Positions 22,501-31,343 of a DNA stretch of 39,573 bases are shown here, in pieces. Numbering within the stretch: the first letter of the stretch is position 1; every line of letters begins with the position of its first letter. The notes beneath the pieces were generated by a model. That model did no database searches and was not told where the DNA came from. It saw nothing but the letters and a program-made list of their open reading frames with translations. The position numbers and the translations under genes were made by a program. Source of the stretch: an uncultured Bacillota bacterium (GTDB taxonomy: Bacteria; Bacillota; Clostridia; Christensenellales; UBA1242); assembly GCA_900545735.1 (NCBI GenBank), contig URAC01000002.1, forward strand, positions 1 to 39,573. The letters are read 5' to 3'.

Positions 22501-25500
22501 AAAAAATTATCAAATTATTGGCGCCATTGATGTTTCAAAATATGTTGATATTAACAATAGTTCAATTTGGCAATATTCACAATATGTTCTAACTGGCAAC
22601 ATTATTGGCTTAAACAATGCGTGCTTGACTGGCATTAAAATAACAGGAGCATCAAACACAAATTCCTATGGCTTGTTTGCATCTATTGCAGAAGGCGCAA
22701 GCATTAAGAATGTTAAATTTGAAGGCGAGATTAACTTAAATTTCGCAACTGAAGAAGCCAAAATATCTTATGAAACTATAAATATTGGCTTAGTTGCAGG
22801 AATTAACAACGGGATTCTTGAAAATATTTCAGTTGCTTTAAATGCATCTTCAGTAACAGCAAACTTTGGCTATTCAATTTATATTGGCGGCGTTGTTGGC
22901 ACAAACAATAAAGAAATAATTGTAAATAATAATGCTAATTATAATAGACTTGTAGATTTTAAAGGCGAATTTGCCTTTAAAGATAATTCGCCAAGCAACA
23001 CTTCTTCTCACTTGTTATATGTCGGTGGCGTTGCAGGTTATAATAGTTGGAAAATCATTAGTGAATTAGAAAGCAACACGATGCTTGTTAATGTTAATTA
23101 CAACTTAAAATATATTTTAGCATCAGAAGAAGATATTATAAGAGGCAATAAGTTGGGCGACCAAGAAGGCATTGGAGGCGTTGCAGGATTATCTAAACTT
23201 GGAAGTTCAAGCACTGAAAGCGGACTTGGAATAGTAGGAGTAACTGTTGAAGGCTCTATAATCGCTGGTCAGTTTGAAAATAATAAATTTATAGGACATT
23301 TCAATAATGTTGGAGGAATTGTTGGAAACAATTCGTTAGACATTAAAAACAGCAATTCTCAACTCTTCGTTAGAGGCAGAGAAAATGTTGGCGGCGGAGT
23401 TGGACTTAACTTGGGCGGAGATTTGTTGGAAATAAAAGTCCAAGCATTAGAGAAAAACGACAACACATTAATTATTGGCAATAACAATGTTGGCGGCATT
23501 ATTGGACAATTTGCCGATGGAACAATAATAAAATCCACATTTATAAGCTATATTTCAAAGGAATTTATTTCAGAATATGACGGCGATATTGTCATAAATG
23601 ATGCGGACATTACTCAAACTGGAATAAATGCAGGAAGAATTGTTGGATTGTTTAATTACAATATTGGAAATCTAAATTATGTTGTTGCGATTGCAAATTT
23701 GAAAGCAGACTGCGAAATCAACTTGCAAATTACTGCAATTACAGATGAAAACATTGTAATTTATGGCAATAAGTGCATCAACAATTCAACAGAAGCAGGA
23801 AATTATATAAATGAAGAATTTTTGAATAAATTAACTGCAAGTCAAAGCCATGGCTTGACTTTGAATGGAATCGACTCGCTAGACAAATTTATTTCAAAAA
23901 TTGTTGAATATGAAAATTGGGCAAATGACAATAAAGAAACAAAATTAACTTCTTTCATAATTTTGCCACCAACACAAATTGATAAAACATTAACTGAAGA
24001 AGGTCAAAAACAAGCACTAACAAGCAATAGTGGCAGCGAACTTGTGTTCTATCTTGAACTTCATCAAAAAGCAGATGGAACAATTTCAGAAGAATTCAGT
24101 TTGTTAAATAGTTATGATATTAGCAAATATATTTCAGTTAAGGCAAATTCAAACACAAATCTTGTTTTCACATCAAGCGATGAAAACATATTAAAAATTG
24201 AAGACGGCAAATTTATCGTTGTAAGTCCTGGGCTTGTTAAAATCTCAGCAACAAGCGAATTTAACACAACTTTGTCAACTGACTTCTATATTTATGTTGT
24301 TAGACACGTTGAAGATTTTAAAGCATATAGAAATGCAGATAGAGAAACAAATCAATTAACTTCTGGAACTTATGAAGTTTTAGACCAAGGCACAAGTTAT
24401 ATGATTTATTTCAAATATTTGGACAAATTTAATGTAAAAAATTATTTCGAAAGCCAAGAATTATTAGTTGCGTTAAAGATTGGCGATAAAGTCATTTATG
24501 CTGATGGAAATATTGACTTAGTAACAGGTTTAAGATTTACAAGAATTTCAAGTGAAGCATATCAATTAACTGGAACAAATTTAAGTGAAACATTTAATGA
24601 CATTTCATTCATTTATTATTATAAAGTTACAGTCAATGAAAATGAATATTTAATACAAAATTGTTTTGATAATGTTAAAACTATTAATTTTAAATATAAA
24701 GTTATAAATGAAACCAAAAAAATCAGCGTTTCGGACCCTGAAATTGAAGTTATGCCTTTTTATCAGCCAAATGTTGATGTTTCATTGATTTCACAAAATA
24801 AAAATGAAACTATAACAATTTTGACATATTTGATTGGTGAAAATGGAGCGCTTAGTACCGCAACAAACCTAAGATATAAAATTTGGCTAAACAATGTTTT
24901 ACAAACAAATCCTTTTGAAATAGATGCAACAGAATATAAAAATTTCACTTTGGAATTTTACTTAGATGAAACTGATAGAAACTTGACTTCTGATTTGAAA
25001 TTCAAAGTGGTTATTAGAACATCAAACAATTTAGAAACAAGCGTTTTAATCACATTTAAGCCACAAAAGCCAAATGATATAACAATCAATTTGTATCCAC
25101 AAAAGAGCAATTTAGATGATGAAGTTATTTCAATTCCTGATGGCGAAATGTTCTCATATATTTCATCAAACAAGATTGTCCCAGGAGCAAATTCATTGTT
25201 GGAATTTATAGTCGTTCCTGCCTACACAGATTATGATTACATTTTGATTAGAAATTCAAACAATAATGAATATAAACTTGTTTTTGAATTGTATGATAGA
25301 ACAACAAATAGGGCGATTTTAGGCTCACAAGATGTTGAAGGCGGAATAAAAGTTTTGAAATCTGCTGCACAAGATGGAACATTTGAATTGAGAATTTTCT
25401 TAGATTCAAGAGTTGCAGATATGTCAACAGTTTCGATAGAGATTGATGTGATCAAAAACGAAGAATCCGTTTTGACAAACAAAGTTATTAAAACATTTTA

Positions 25501-28500
25501 TGTTGAGCAGTTGCCAGGCGTAAAAATTGAGATAGACGATGTTTTAAGCGGAAATGAAGAGGAAGACCCATTAAGATTGGCTCTTGGCTTGGAATATCCA
25601 ATGAATGTTATAATCAAGGGCTATGAAAGCGGAACATTAACTTTTGACCAAGCAACAAGCACTTATAGCGATGGCGAATTAAGATTTGTATTGTCAAACG
25701 CATCGCTTGCTAAGATTGTTAAAAATTCAGATGGAACATACAGTTTAATGGTCAATAAAAATATAAACAATGTTGGAAAATTGACGATTACAACTTATGG
25801 AGAAAAGGTTACAGCAACTGGCATTAAAAAGAGTGCAGAAGTTCAATTTTATATTGATATTGTAAAATTTGTTGTTAAATCTTCAGTTAATGGCTCAATA
25901 ATCAAAGAAATTGACAATGGCGTTATCTATTCTGCAGTTGGCAACACATACACTTTTGAAGCAACTTTGAATGATGAAATTTTGATATATGACAAAACAA
26001 ATCAAGAAATTATCAATTTGGTTGAAAACTTCTTAAAGAATTTATCAAGTTATTCAAATAATTCGTGGTTTGTTAAAGACATAAATCAAGTTTATTATGG
26101 CTGGTCACAAATAACTCAAGAAGGATTTAAAAAATATGAAACTTTAACAAATCAAGCCTTTGAAGTTAGAGTAGACAATGGACAAATTAAAATAGTGTTC
26201 AAAAAGGTTCAAAGGGCAGATAATCCATCATTGTTATTCAAGTTTGAAAACACATTCTATTATAAAGATGGATTGCCAACAGTTGGAAAAGTTGATAATC
26301 AACCTTATTTTGCATTGATAGAAGAATTCAAGTTTGATGTTGCTGAAAAGACAAATATTAGAAATCCTTATCCAATTTATAAGGTTGAAGAATTCTTAAA
26401 TATGCGTGAAGGCAATTATTACATTTTGATGAATGATATCGAATTGCCAAAAGATTTCACTCCAATAACAACATTGATTGGCGGATTTGATGGAAACAAC
26501 TACAACATCAAATTGCCTGCTGGATTGGAATATAAAAACACAGGCAATAATCAAACATTCAATTTTGGCATATTTGAAACTATTGCAGAAGGCGCATTGA
26601 TTGCGAATGTAAGGCTTTATGTTGAAGGTGAAATCACTATTGATTTGTCCAGTTATCCAGTTGTAAATTTTGGATTGCTGGCAGCAAATAACTATGGCAC
26701 TATAACAAATTGTGCTATTGCAGGTTCAACATATGCACATATAATTGTTAATGTAACTGACTCAGTTAATAGTTCAGATGAACCTAATAATATTATCGCA
26801 GGCTTTGTTGCAACAAACGGCGCAACAGGCGCAATAACAAATTCTAGAGTTGAAGTTTCTATAACTTCAAAAGGCAATGTCGCTGGATTTGCTTATACAA
26901 ATAGCGGCACAATAGCTTCTTCTTATGTCTATGGCTCTATTGTTAATAACACAACTTCAACAAACTCTAAAACGGCAGGCTTTGTTGGAATAAATGAATA
27001 TGGCGGATTATTGTTTACAAGTTATATTGCGGGAGATTATGAAGGCGAGCATCAATTTGCCACAAGCGATAGCAAGGTTGTTTATACAGCCCATAGAATT
27101 GGCGCATTTGTTTACTTAAACAATGGAAAAATTTCAAATTGTTATGCAAATATACCAGTAAGTTCGGCAGCAAGTCGTGCAAGTGGATTTGTATATAACA
27201 ACGAAAAGAGCGGCGAGATTGAATATTGCCTATCAACTTGCAAAATGACAAACAATAGAAACTCACACACATCATTTATTGGAAGGTCGGCGGATTCTCT
27301 ATTGAATAAGGGCAAAATTATAGAATGTTTTGCGCTGGAAGATGCAGTTTTAGGATTTACTCTTAATGGAAAAGAAGTAAAAGTCACATTTGCAAATAAC
27401 GCCCTTGGTTCAAATGATAATATTTCTGGCTTAACAATTTTAAGGGCAACATTTACGGGAGGAAGTGCAGGAGGCAGCGACTATTATTATGATGATAATG
27501 GTGTTTCTCAAAAAATAAGTTCATCAGAACCAAAACTTTATGACAGTTCAGATTTTGTTGTTTGGTCTAACGAAAAATTAGCAGACCCTAAAACATTTGC
27601 AAAATTTGCTTTGTCAAACGATAGTACAAACACTAATGGAGTTTGGTTCTTTGCAAAATCAGTAAGCGAACAAGCGTATGAAAAGGACGGGGTCTATCTT
27701 GTATTAAAAACAAAGCGTCCAGAACTTGTTGCTCCAAATTTGATTGTAAGCGGACATCAAGAATTCTCGCATACTTCACTAGATGAAGAAACTGGCGAAA
27801 CGATATATCATTATATCTCCGCATCGAATTTAGGAACCTTGCATAATCCATATATAATTGCAAGCGTGGAAGATTTGGAAGCCATAGCAGAAAACAGCAA
27901 CAATTTAGTTGGCGAAGATAAAAATTATAGGCTTGTAAACAACATCATTTATGAAACGGGAACGATTTCAAGCAAGTTATATAAATATTATTTCTTAGGC
28001 AATTTGGAAGGAAATAGCTTCACAATCGGCAATTATGTTATAGACTCTTCTGAAAATTTAGAATATGCAGGATTCTTTGCAGGAATCGGAAGCAAACTCA
28101 AACAGATGGGTTCTGTTAAAAATGTTCAGTTTGCGCCAAAATATATCAATCTTCCAAATACAAATTCAGTTGGTGCTGTAGCAGGTGCAATTTTTGGAGC
28201 AAACATTATAAATGTAAGCGTTGATGGCTATGAGTATGATAATGAAGGCATTGTAATTCTTGGCAAAAACGCGGTTGGCGGCGTTGCTGGAATTGCGTTG
28301 GGAAATTATCAATTAAACAATATAAATTCTAACATTTCAGTCAATGCAACATATAGAGCAAAATTAAGCGAGCACGATGTTGAAATATTTAATGAATTTA
28401 ATACGAATGTAGTTTCACACGCTGGTTTAATAGTTGGCGCTGCTGGCGGATATGGAAAAATTGATTATATGTATGCTGGCGGAGATAATGTTGTAATTGG

Positions 28501-29383
28501 CGAATGCACTGGATTTATGTTCGGAAACTTAGGCAAGAATGTTGTTGCTAACAATTTGCAAGTAAAACAAAGTTCAAAGCAATCGATAAAATCAGATGTC
28601 TATGCAGGCGTTATCGCAGGTGTAAGTGCAGGCACATTGTATGATATTGTGATTGACAAGAACGAAATAAGTAAAAATTCATTCTTTGCAGATTCAATCT
28701 ATATTCCTATCGCTCTTGGCAATGTTGTTGGAAAGATGACAGGCGGAAGCATAACAAAAGCAAAAATTAACACAACAACTTATGTTCCTAGCGGAATAAC
28801 TTTCGTTGGTGGGGCAGTTGGAATTATGGAAGATGGCACATTAGATGATGTTGTCATTACTGGAAACATTTCAGCAGGCGAAGTTATTGGCGGCGTTGTT
28901 GGATATGTCGGAAAGGTTGATGCCAAAGGTTATACTAGCAATGTAACAAGAAATGCGTTGTCTTCTAGCAGCAAAGTTGAAATTAAAAATTCTTACTTAG
29001 TTGGTGATATCAATTCATCTTCATCAACGAATGAAGTCAGAGTTGGAACAATCGCTGGTGTGGTCAACACAAACAATTCAATTTATGTTAAAGGTTTATC
29101 TGGCGATGAAACTTCACAAGTCAAGATAATATTTACAAAAAACTTATCATTTAAAAATACAATTTCAATTAGCAATTATTCCTATAATTCAACTGCAATA
29201 TCAATTAGATATGGAATAGTTACATCAAGAATTAATGATATTGATAATCAAATTTTATATGAACATAATGAAGAAAATAAAGACAAATTCTTGTATATTG
29301 AAAAACCTATGATTTATCAAATCAATTCTGCTAGTGGAAAAGTAACAGTTAATGGGAAGTCTTTTGAAGAATGGAATAAATAA
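19511..29383 (+). CDS. Giant surface lipoprotein, shorter paralogue (3290 aa)
   Basis: Seen: the signal peptide ends in a lipobox with Cys25 (VFAGC). It is followed by an Ig-like domain closely patterned on that of the upstream gene, more Big2-like stretches, and three GLUG-type modules opening near residues 979, 2286 and 2780. Their positions nearly match those of the first three modules in the upstream protein (1024, 2269, 2775), so the two are collinear paralogues. The protein stops about 30 residues after an LYIEKP motif (near residue 3261) that in the upstream protein (near 3325) opens its fourth module. It therefore lacks that protein's C-terminal 3150 residues, including the InlB-type array. 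No LPXTG or C-terminal helix is present. Inferred: a lipid-anchored surface protein, co-expressed with its neighbour. The function is unknown. Confidence 0.9.
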   Translation: MKIKKFIVLILALIIGVIPMVFAGCGGVDTNNLSIKMITEADSIEDNLQVINLSVDDARNLIFEIENWQDGISAGVIFSTDSKAVVISNQKYLSDGRVQITVTAKTGGSALITATTQQYSKQTSILIRISENISDFNLKNNVGTIYYEKGSELKLNVEELFNFSPSSTTQRDLKAYIGENLITNEQGENIISGLEEDTTITFVSDYLDGISRNLFVKVVEKLASEDIQLEKQVYSNLGESSYEQIVNGETIQILKNNNAKSIDNVDIAHNQRLIRLTLNCNQPDLKVKAVVYTKNGENWVKNELLVANIVQNGSLTDGKYEHIYSVEYAGFNEMKVVFTYSIGEHNYETYNEIYFECVEAPLNLSINKNTSSSQEITIYDPTEGYIGKSLTFMVYPENCVNFNINLLLDANADSILKILNSKGNEKARESATDLGYSSKVSISNGETIRISANNAIDFKYVDVIVQVRYQFENVTYAFEYSLKVNIKRSPTAMIVTDDKYVNGELSGTVTQFESYIFDLNTGKVLDENGNLIDNFGKNSLKLYVYAELDGLLENDHDFVIVNNLGIIDVKNTEDNEILIEAKDVGTGSFTIVLDNGMRKVFKVEIIKSLSKLELSFPTPTQNSNIYLNTISKTEGYLYDIIALTGAKIPPIIVKTGNTINYNYENDNLDYTNGYIIGKNDTDDFVDCSFVVTHYYLDSNNIKQVRTTTYKFKIMFYSQITNFALTTNKGSTNFDLYNLNNVGYYSEQLATAVVTLNVGPDALREKILEKVEWHSNIDWDTEDYDGNLIKYSNKVFSFTFNKSTGTGTIICNVVERYYDEEVGEYKNTGYIDENGNFTLGKIVLTATINREQGGKELDNLTKSVQFDVVNNKPVEEIVSSMDSISIDRFKGDMYIYTTVYPVTASNKQLRAVFIPEDLSYANAIQFEWEGDKLKVSLDEKYESGKGIIRLIAIDSYSNSDTFTTYLDIPLVICDGSEEYPFQIMSEKDLQIMIDTNFEKNYQIIGAIDVSKYVDINNSSIWQYSQYVLTGNIIGLNNACLTGIKITGASNTNSYGLFASIAEGASIKNVKFEGEINLNFATEEAKISYETINIGLVAGINNGILENISVALNASSVTANFGYSIYIGGVVGTNNKEIIVNNNANYNRLVDFKGEFAFKDNSPSNTSSHLLYVGGVAGYNSWKIISELESNTMLVNVNYNLKYILASEEDIIRGNKLGDQEGIGGVAGLSKLGSSSTESGLGIVGVTVEGSIIAGQFENNKFIGHFNNVGGIVGNNSLDIKNSNSQLFVRGRENVGGGVGLNLGGDLLEIKVQALEKNDNTLIIGNNNVGGIIGQFADGTIIKSTFISYISKEFISEYDGDIVINDADITQTGINAGRIVGLFNYNIGNLNYVVAIANLKADCEINLQITAITDENIVIYGNKCINNSTEAGNYINEEFLNKLTASQSHGLTLNGIDSLDKFISKIVEYENWANDNKETKLTSFIILPPTQIDKTLTEEGQKQALTSNSGSELVFYLELHQKADGTISEEFSLLNSYDISKYISVKANSNTNLVFTSSDENILKIEDGKFIVVSPGLVKISATSEFNTTLSTDFYIYVVRHVEDFKAYRNADRETNQLTSGTYEVLDQGTSYMIYFKYLDKFNVKNYFESQELLVALKIGDKVIYADGNIDLVTGLRFTRISSEAYQLTGTNLSETFNDISFIYYYKVTVNENEYLIQNCFDNVKTINFKYKVINETKKISVSDPEIEVMPFYQPNVDVSLISQNKNETITILTYLIGENGALSTATNLRYKIWLNNVLQTNPFEIDATEYKNFTLEFYLDETDRNLTSDLKFKVVIRTSNNLETSVLITFKPQKPNDITINLYPQKSNLDDEVISIPDGEMFSYISSNKIVPGANSLLEFIVVPAYTDYDYILIRNSNNNEYKLVFELYDRTTNRAILGSQDVEGGIKVLKSAAQDGTFELRIFLDSRVADMSTVSIEIDVIKNEESVLTNKVIKTFYVEQLPGVKIEIDDVLSGNEEEDPLRLALGLEYPMNVIIKGYESGTLTFDQATSTYSDGELRFVLSNASLAKIVKNSDGTYSLMVNKNINNVGKLTITTYGEKVTATGIKKSAEVQFYIDIVKFVVKSSVNGSIIKEIDNGVIYSAVGNTYTFEATLNDEILIYDKTNQEIINLVENFLKNLSSYSNNSWFVKDINQVYYGWSQITQEGFKKYETLTNQAFEVRVDNGQIKIVFKKVQRADNPSLLFKFENTFYYKDGLPTVGKVDNQPYFALIEEFKFDVAEKTNIRNPYPIYKVEEFLNMREGNYYILMNDIELPKDFTPITTLIGGFDGNNYNIKLPAGLEYKNTGNNQTFNFGIFETIAEGALIANVRLYVEGEITIDLSSYPVVNFGLLAANNYGTITNCAIAGSTYAHIIVNVTDSVNSSDEPNNIIAGFVATNGATGAITNSRVEVSITSKGNVAGFAYTNSGTIASSYVYGSIVNNTTSTNSKTAGFVGINEYGGLLFTSYIAGDYEGEHQFATSDSKVVYTAHRIGAFVYLNNGKISNCYANIPVSSAASRASGFVYNNEKSGEIEYCLSTCKMTNNRNSHTSFIGRSADSLLNKGKIIECFALEDAVLGFTLNGKEVKVTFANNALGSNDNISGLTILRATFTGGSAGGSDYYYDDNGVSQKISSSEPKLYDSSDFVVWSNEKLADPKTFAKFALSNDSTNTNGVWFFAKSVSEQAYEKDGVYLVLKTKRPELVAPNLIVSGHQEFSHTSLDEETGETIYHYISASNLGTLHNPYIIASVEDLEAIAENSNNLVGEDKNYRLVNNIIYETGTISSKLYKYYFLGNLEGNSFTIGNYVIDSSENLEYAGFFAGIGSKLKQMGSVKNVQFAPKYINLPNTNSVGAVAGAIFGANIINVSVDGYEYDNEGIVILGKNAVGGVAGIALGNYQLNNINSNISVNATYRAKLSEHDVEIFNEFNTNVVSHAGLIVGAAGGYGKIDYMYAGGDNVVIGECTGFMFGNLGKNVVANNLQVKQSSKQSIKSDVYAGVIAGVSAGTLYDIVIDKNEISKNSFFADSIYIPIALGNVVGKMTGGSITKAKINTTTYVPSGITFVGGAVGIMEDGTLDDVVITGNISAGEVIGGVVGYVGKVDAKGYTSNVTRNALSSSSKVEIKNSYLVGDINSSSSTNEVRVGTIAGVVNTNNSIYVKGLSGDETSQVKIIFTKNLSFKNTISISNYSYNSTAISIRYGIVTSRINDIDNQILYEHNEENKDKFLYIEKPMIYQINSASGKVTVNGKSFEEWNK
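22445..29060 (+). repeat. GLUG-motif modules of the 3290-aa protein
   Basis: Modules open near 22445, 26365 and 27848 with the helix-then-'Y.l...I' pattern, followed by GG(V/I)(V/A)G-type turns, for example near 22885, 23025, 23310, 23488, 28276 and 28890. The order matches the first three modules of the upstream protein. Confidence 0.7.
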
Positions 29384-29415
29384 AAGGAAATGCTCAGCAT
29401 TTCCTTTTATTTTTT
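29382..29415 (+). terminator. Intrinsic terminator after the giant lipoprotein operon
   Basis: A perfect 12-bp stem (29382-29393 with 29397-29408, loop TCA) is followed by a T-rich run to 29415. The stem overlaps both the stop codon of the upstream gene and that of the convergent permease gene (29407-29409). It may therefore stop transcription from both sides. The T-run is better on the + strand. Confidence 0.85.
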
Positions 29416-30258
29416 AAAGTGTGCCTCGATGCGGCTGATTATGAAATACATTCCTCCAGCGAGCAAGCAAAGGATAACAGTGCTTGTCATAACAAGATCC
29501 AATTTAAAAACGGTTCCGCCATATACAATCAAATATCCAAGACCTGCTTTTGAAACTAGATATTCGCCCATAATTGTGCCAATCCAACTCATTCCAACAT
29601 TGATTTTTAAAACTGAAATAAAGTCTGGCATAGAGTTTGGAACAATCAGTTTAAAGAAAATTTGATACTTTTTAGCGTTCATAGATTTCATCAGCAAGAT
29701 TTTATCTTTATCACAAGACAGGAACGAACCTAATAGGCTCAATGTTGTTACAATTACGCAAATTAATATGCACATCACAATAATTGCTTTTGTGCCAGCA
29801 CCAACCCAAATGATAATCAAAGGCCCAAGTGCAATTTTTGGCAAACTGTTTAAAACAACAATATAAGGCTCTAAAACCTTTTTTAATTTGTCGCTCCACC
29901 ATAGCAACACGGCAAGAATATATCCAAGAGCTGTTGCCAAGATAAAGCCAATAATTGTTTCATAAAGCGTTATGCCAATATGGGTGAACAATTCTCCTGA
30001 AACATACAATCTCCGCACTGTTTCTATCATTCTAGAAGGGGAACTTACAAAGAATGGGTCCAAAATTCCCCATCTAGTAAATAATTCCCAAACTACGAAA
30101 ATTGCAACTAAAATCAAAATTTGGATTGCTCTAATAATCCATTTTTCGCTCTCTATCTTTTTTAAATATTTTTTATGTTCTTGAGAATAATTAGAATATT
30201 TTAGCTTTTTTTCTTTCAATTTGCGTTTGATATTGAAAAACTCAAAAAATTTCTTCAT
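29407..30258 (-). CDS. ABC transporter permease, NitT/TauT (SsuC/TauC) type
   Basis: This is the integral membrane half of a nitrate/sulfonate/taurine-type importer, or of the related thiamine-precursor importers. At 283 residues it is near the family's usual length, with a charged cytoplasmic N-terminus of about 38 residues longer than typical. Hydrophobic segments lie near 40-60, 95-125 and 130-155, with more after 165. The EAA-like coupling loop (MNAKKYQIFFKLIVPNSMP) that contacts the ATPase lies after the middle of the protein. The start has a good SD (AAAGGAG) eleven bases after the ATPase stop, so the two form an operon. No substrate-binding protein is in the window, so the substrate cannot be named. 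Confidence 0.88.
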   Translation of the reverse strand: MKKFFEFFNIKRKLKEKKLKYSNYSQEHKKYLKKIESEKWIIRAIQILILVAIFVVWELFTRWGILDPFFVSSPSRMIETVRRLYVSGELFTHIGITLYETIIGFILATALGYILAVLLWWSDKLKKVLEPYIVVLNSLPKIALGPLIIIWVGAGTKAIIVMCILICVIVTTLSLLGSFLSCDKDKILLMKSMNAKKYQIFFKLIVPNSMPDFISVLKINVGMSWIGTIMGEYLVSKAGLGYLIVYGGTVFKLDLVMTSTVILCLLAGGMYFIISRIEAHFKK

Positions 30259-30269
30259 ATGCGCTCCTT

Positions 30270-31097
30270 TTAACCATTATCATAAATGACAAGTTCTTTC
30301 CAAATTTCATCGAAATAGTCGTGCGCCTTTTTGCTTTCGCGTCTTTTTAATGGCGAGCCATATTCTTTTAAATCAATCTCAACAATCTTTTTCACTGTTC
30401 CTGGCCTTGTAGAAAGGATAATCACTCTATCTGCCATACTAACTGCTTCAGATATGTCGTGGGTTACTAAAACAGCAGTCTTCTTTTCGTTGCTAATGAT
30501 TTCAGAAACATTGTCGCAAACATTCAATCTTGTTTGAAAATCTAGCGCAGAAAAAGGCTCGTCCAAAAGCAAAATTTTTGGATTTAAAGCAAGCGTTCTT
30601 ATAAGTGCAACGCGTTGGCGCATTCCTCCAGAAAGTTCCGTTGGCTTGCTATTTTTGAAATTTCCTAGCCCATATTTATCAATCAAATTTGATACGCGAT
30701 TTAATAGTTCGGTATCTTTTTTCTTCTTTTGAATTTCAATTCCGATGGTCACATTTTTCCAAATCGTTCTCCAATCAAAAAGTTGGTCGCGTTGAAACAT
30801 ATATCCGATATCAACATCTTTGCTTTTCTTTTTCTCGTTGATATCTTTTCCATCTAAGTATATGTGTCCAGTGCTTGGCTGTAAAATGCCCGCTATAAGC
30901 GATAGAATTGTTGTTTTTCCACAACCAGACGGTCCAACAATCGCAACAAATTCCTTTTCGTAGACAGAAAAGTTAATATCTTTTAAAGCGAGCGTTTCAC
31001 CATCTTTTGTGTGATATGTCAAACTCACATTTTCAAATTTAAGCACTTCTTTTTTGTCATTTGTGTTTTCTTTAATTTCTTTTCCTTCCTTTTCCAT
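30270..31097 (-). CDS. ABC transporter ATP-binding protein, NitT/TauT (SsuB/TauB) type
   Basis: This is the ATPase that powers the permease encoded just downstream. All nucleotide-binding motifs are intact: Walker A GPSGCGKT (55-62), Q-loop Gln102, signature LSGGMRQR (155-162), Walker B ILLLDE (175-180), D-loop SALD (183-186) and H-loop His213. At 275 residues it is of normal size, with a charged N-terminal extension of about 18 residues. The start follows a weak AGGA. The upstream region (31098-31242) is shared with the divergent spoVM promoter and shows no recognisable riboswitch. The family match is firm; the substrate is unknown. Confidence 0.9.
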   Translation of the reverse strand: MEKEGKEIKENTNDKKEVLKFENVSLTYHTKDGETLALKDINFSVYEKEFVAIVGPSGCGKTTILSLIAGILQPSTGHIYLDGKDINEKKKSKDVDIGYMFQRDQLFDWRTIWKNVTIGIEIQKKKKDTELLNRVSNLIDKYGLGNFKNSKPTELSGGMRQRVALIRTLALNPKILLLDEPFSALDFQTRLNVCDNVSEIISNEKKTAVLVTHDISEAVSMADRVIILSTRPGTVKKIVEIDLKEYGSPLKRRESKKAHDYFDEIWKELVIYDNG

Positions 31098-31193
31098 ATA
31101 TTTTTTCCTAAATTATTTTAATCTTTTTATCTTTAGCATAGGTTTCCCTATATCATTTTATAAAGGATAGAATAAAAATGTTAAATGCGGAGA

Positions 31194-31223
31194 GTATCAA
31201 AAATTTACAATAAAACATACAAT
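31194..31223 (+). promoter_or_regulatory. Candidate sigma-E promoter of spoVM
   Basis: CATACAAT at 31216-31223 equals the sigma-E -10 consensus (CATACAnT). About 15 bases upstream is a weaker -35-like GTATCAA (31194-31200). The inferred start near 31230 leaves a leader of about 13 bases containing the SD. In Bacillus subtilis, spoVM is transcribed by sigma-E in the mother cell, so element and gene support each other. Confidence 0.55.
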
Positions 31224-31242
31224 GAATTACAACGGAGGAAGT

Positions 31243-31314
31243 ATGAAAATTATTTGCATCAAACTACCTAAATTTTTGTCATTTTTGTTAAGACCTTTTG
31301 TTAAAAAAGATTAA
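31243..31314 (+). CDS. spoVM: SpoVM-like spore morphogenetic peptide (23 aa)
   Basis: SpoVM is an amphipathic peptide that recognises the convex forespore membrane and anchors the spore-coat ATPase SpoIVA. The translated peptide, MKIICIKLPKFLSFLLRPFVKKD spelled in two parts as MKIICIKLPKFL and SFLLRPFVKKD, keeps the IKLPKFL core. It also keeps the Pro9 that matters for curvature sensing, Arg17, and the basic KD ending of the 26-residue B. subtilis protein. It is three residues shorter near the C-terminus. A strong GGAGG (31234-31238) sits four bases before the ATG. It lies between a divergent ABC ATPase gene and an unknown gene that starts about 30 bases downstream, not beside rpmB as in Bacillus. 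It is below usual gene-calling size limits and easily missed. Confidence 0.85.
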   Translation: MKIICIKLPKFLSFLLRPFVKKD

Positions 31315-31343
31315 AAACAATTTAGTTGTCAAAAATCATACAT

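Noticed and set aside
29390..29665. Plus-strand frame of 91 codons opposite the permease
   Set aside because: It starts inside the terminator hairpin, has no SD and overlaps a well-supported permease gene on the other strand.
31098..31242. Possible riboswitch upstream of the ABC ATPase gene
   Set aside because: Only a 5-bp ATAGG-GAAA-CCTAT hairpin is present; no TPP, S-box or other known core was found.
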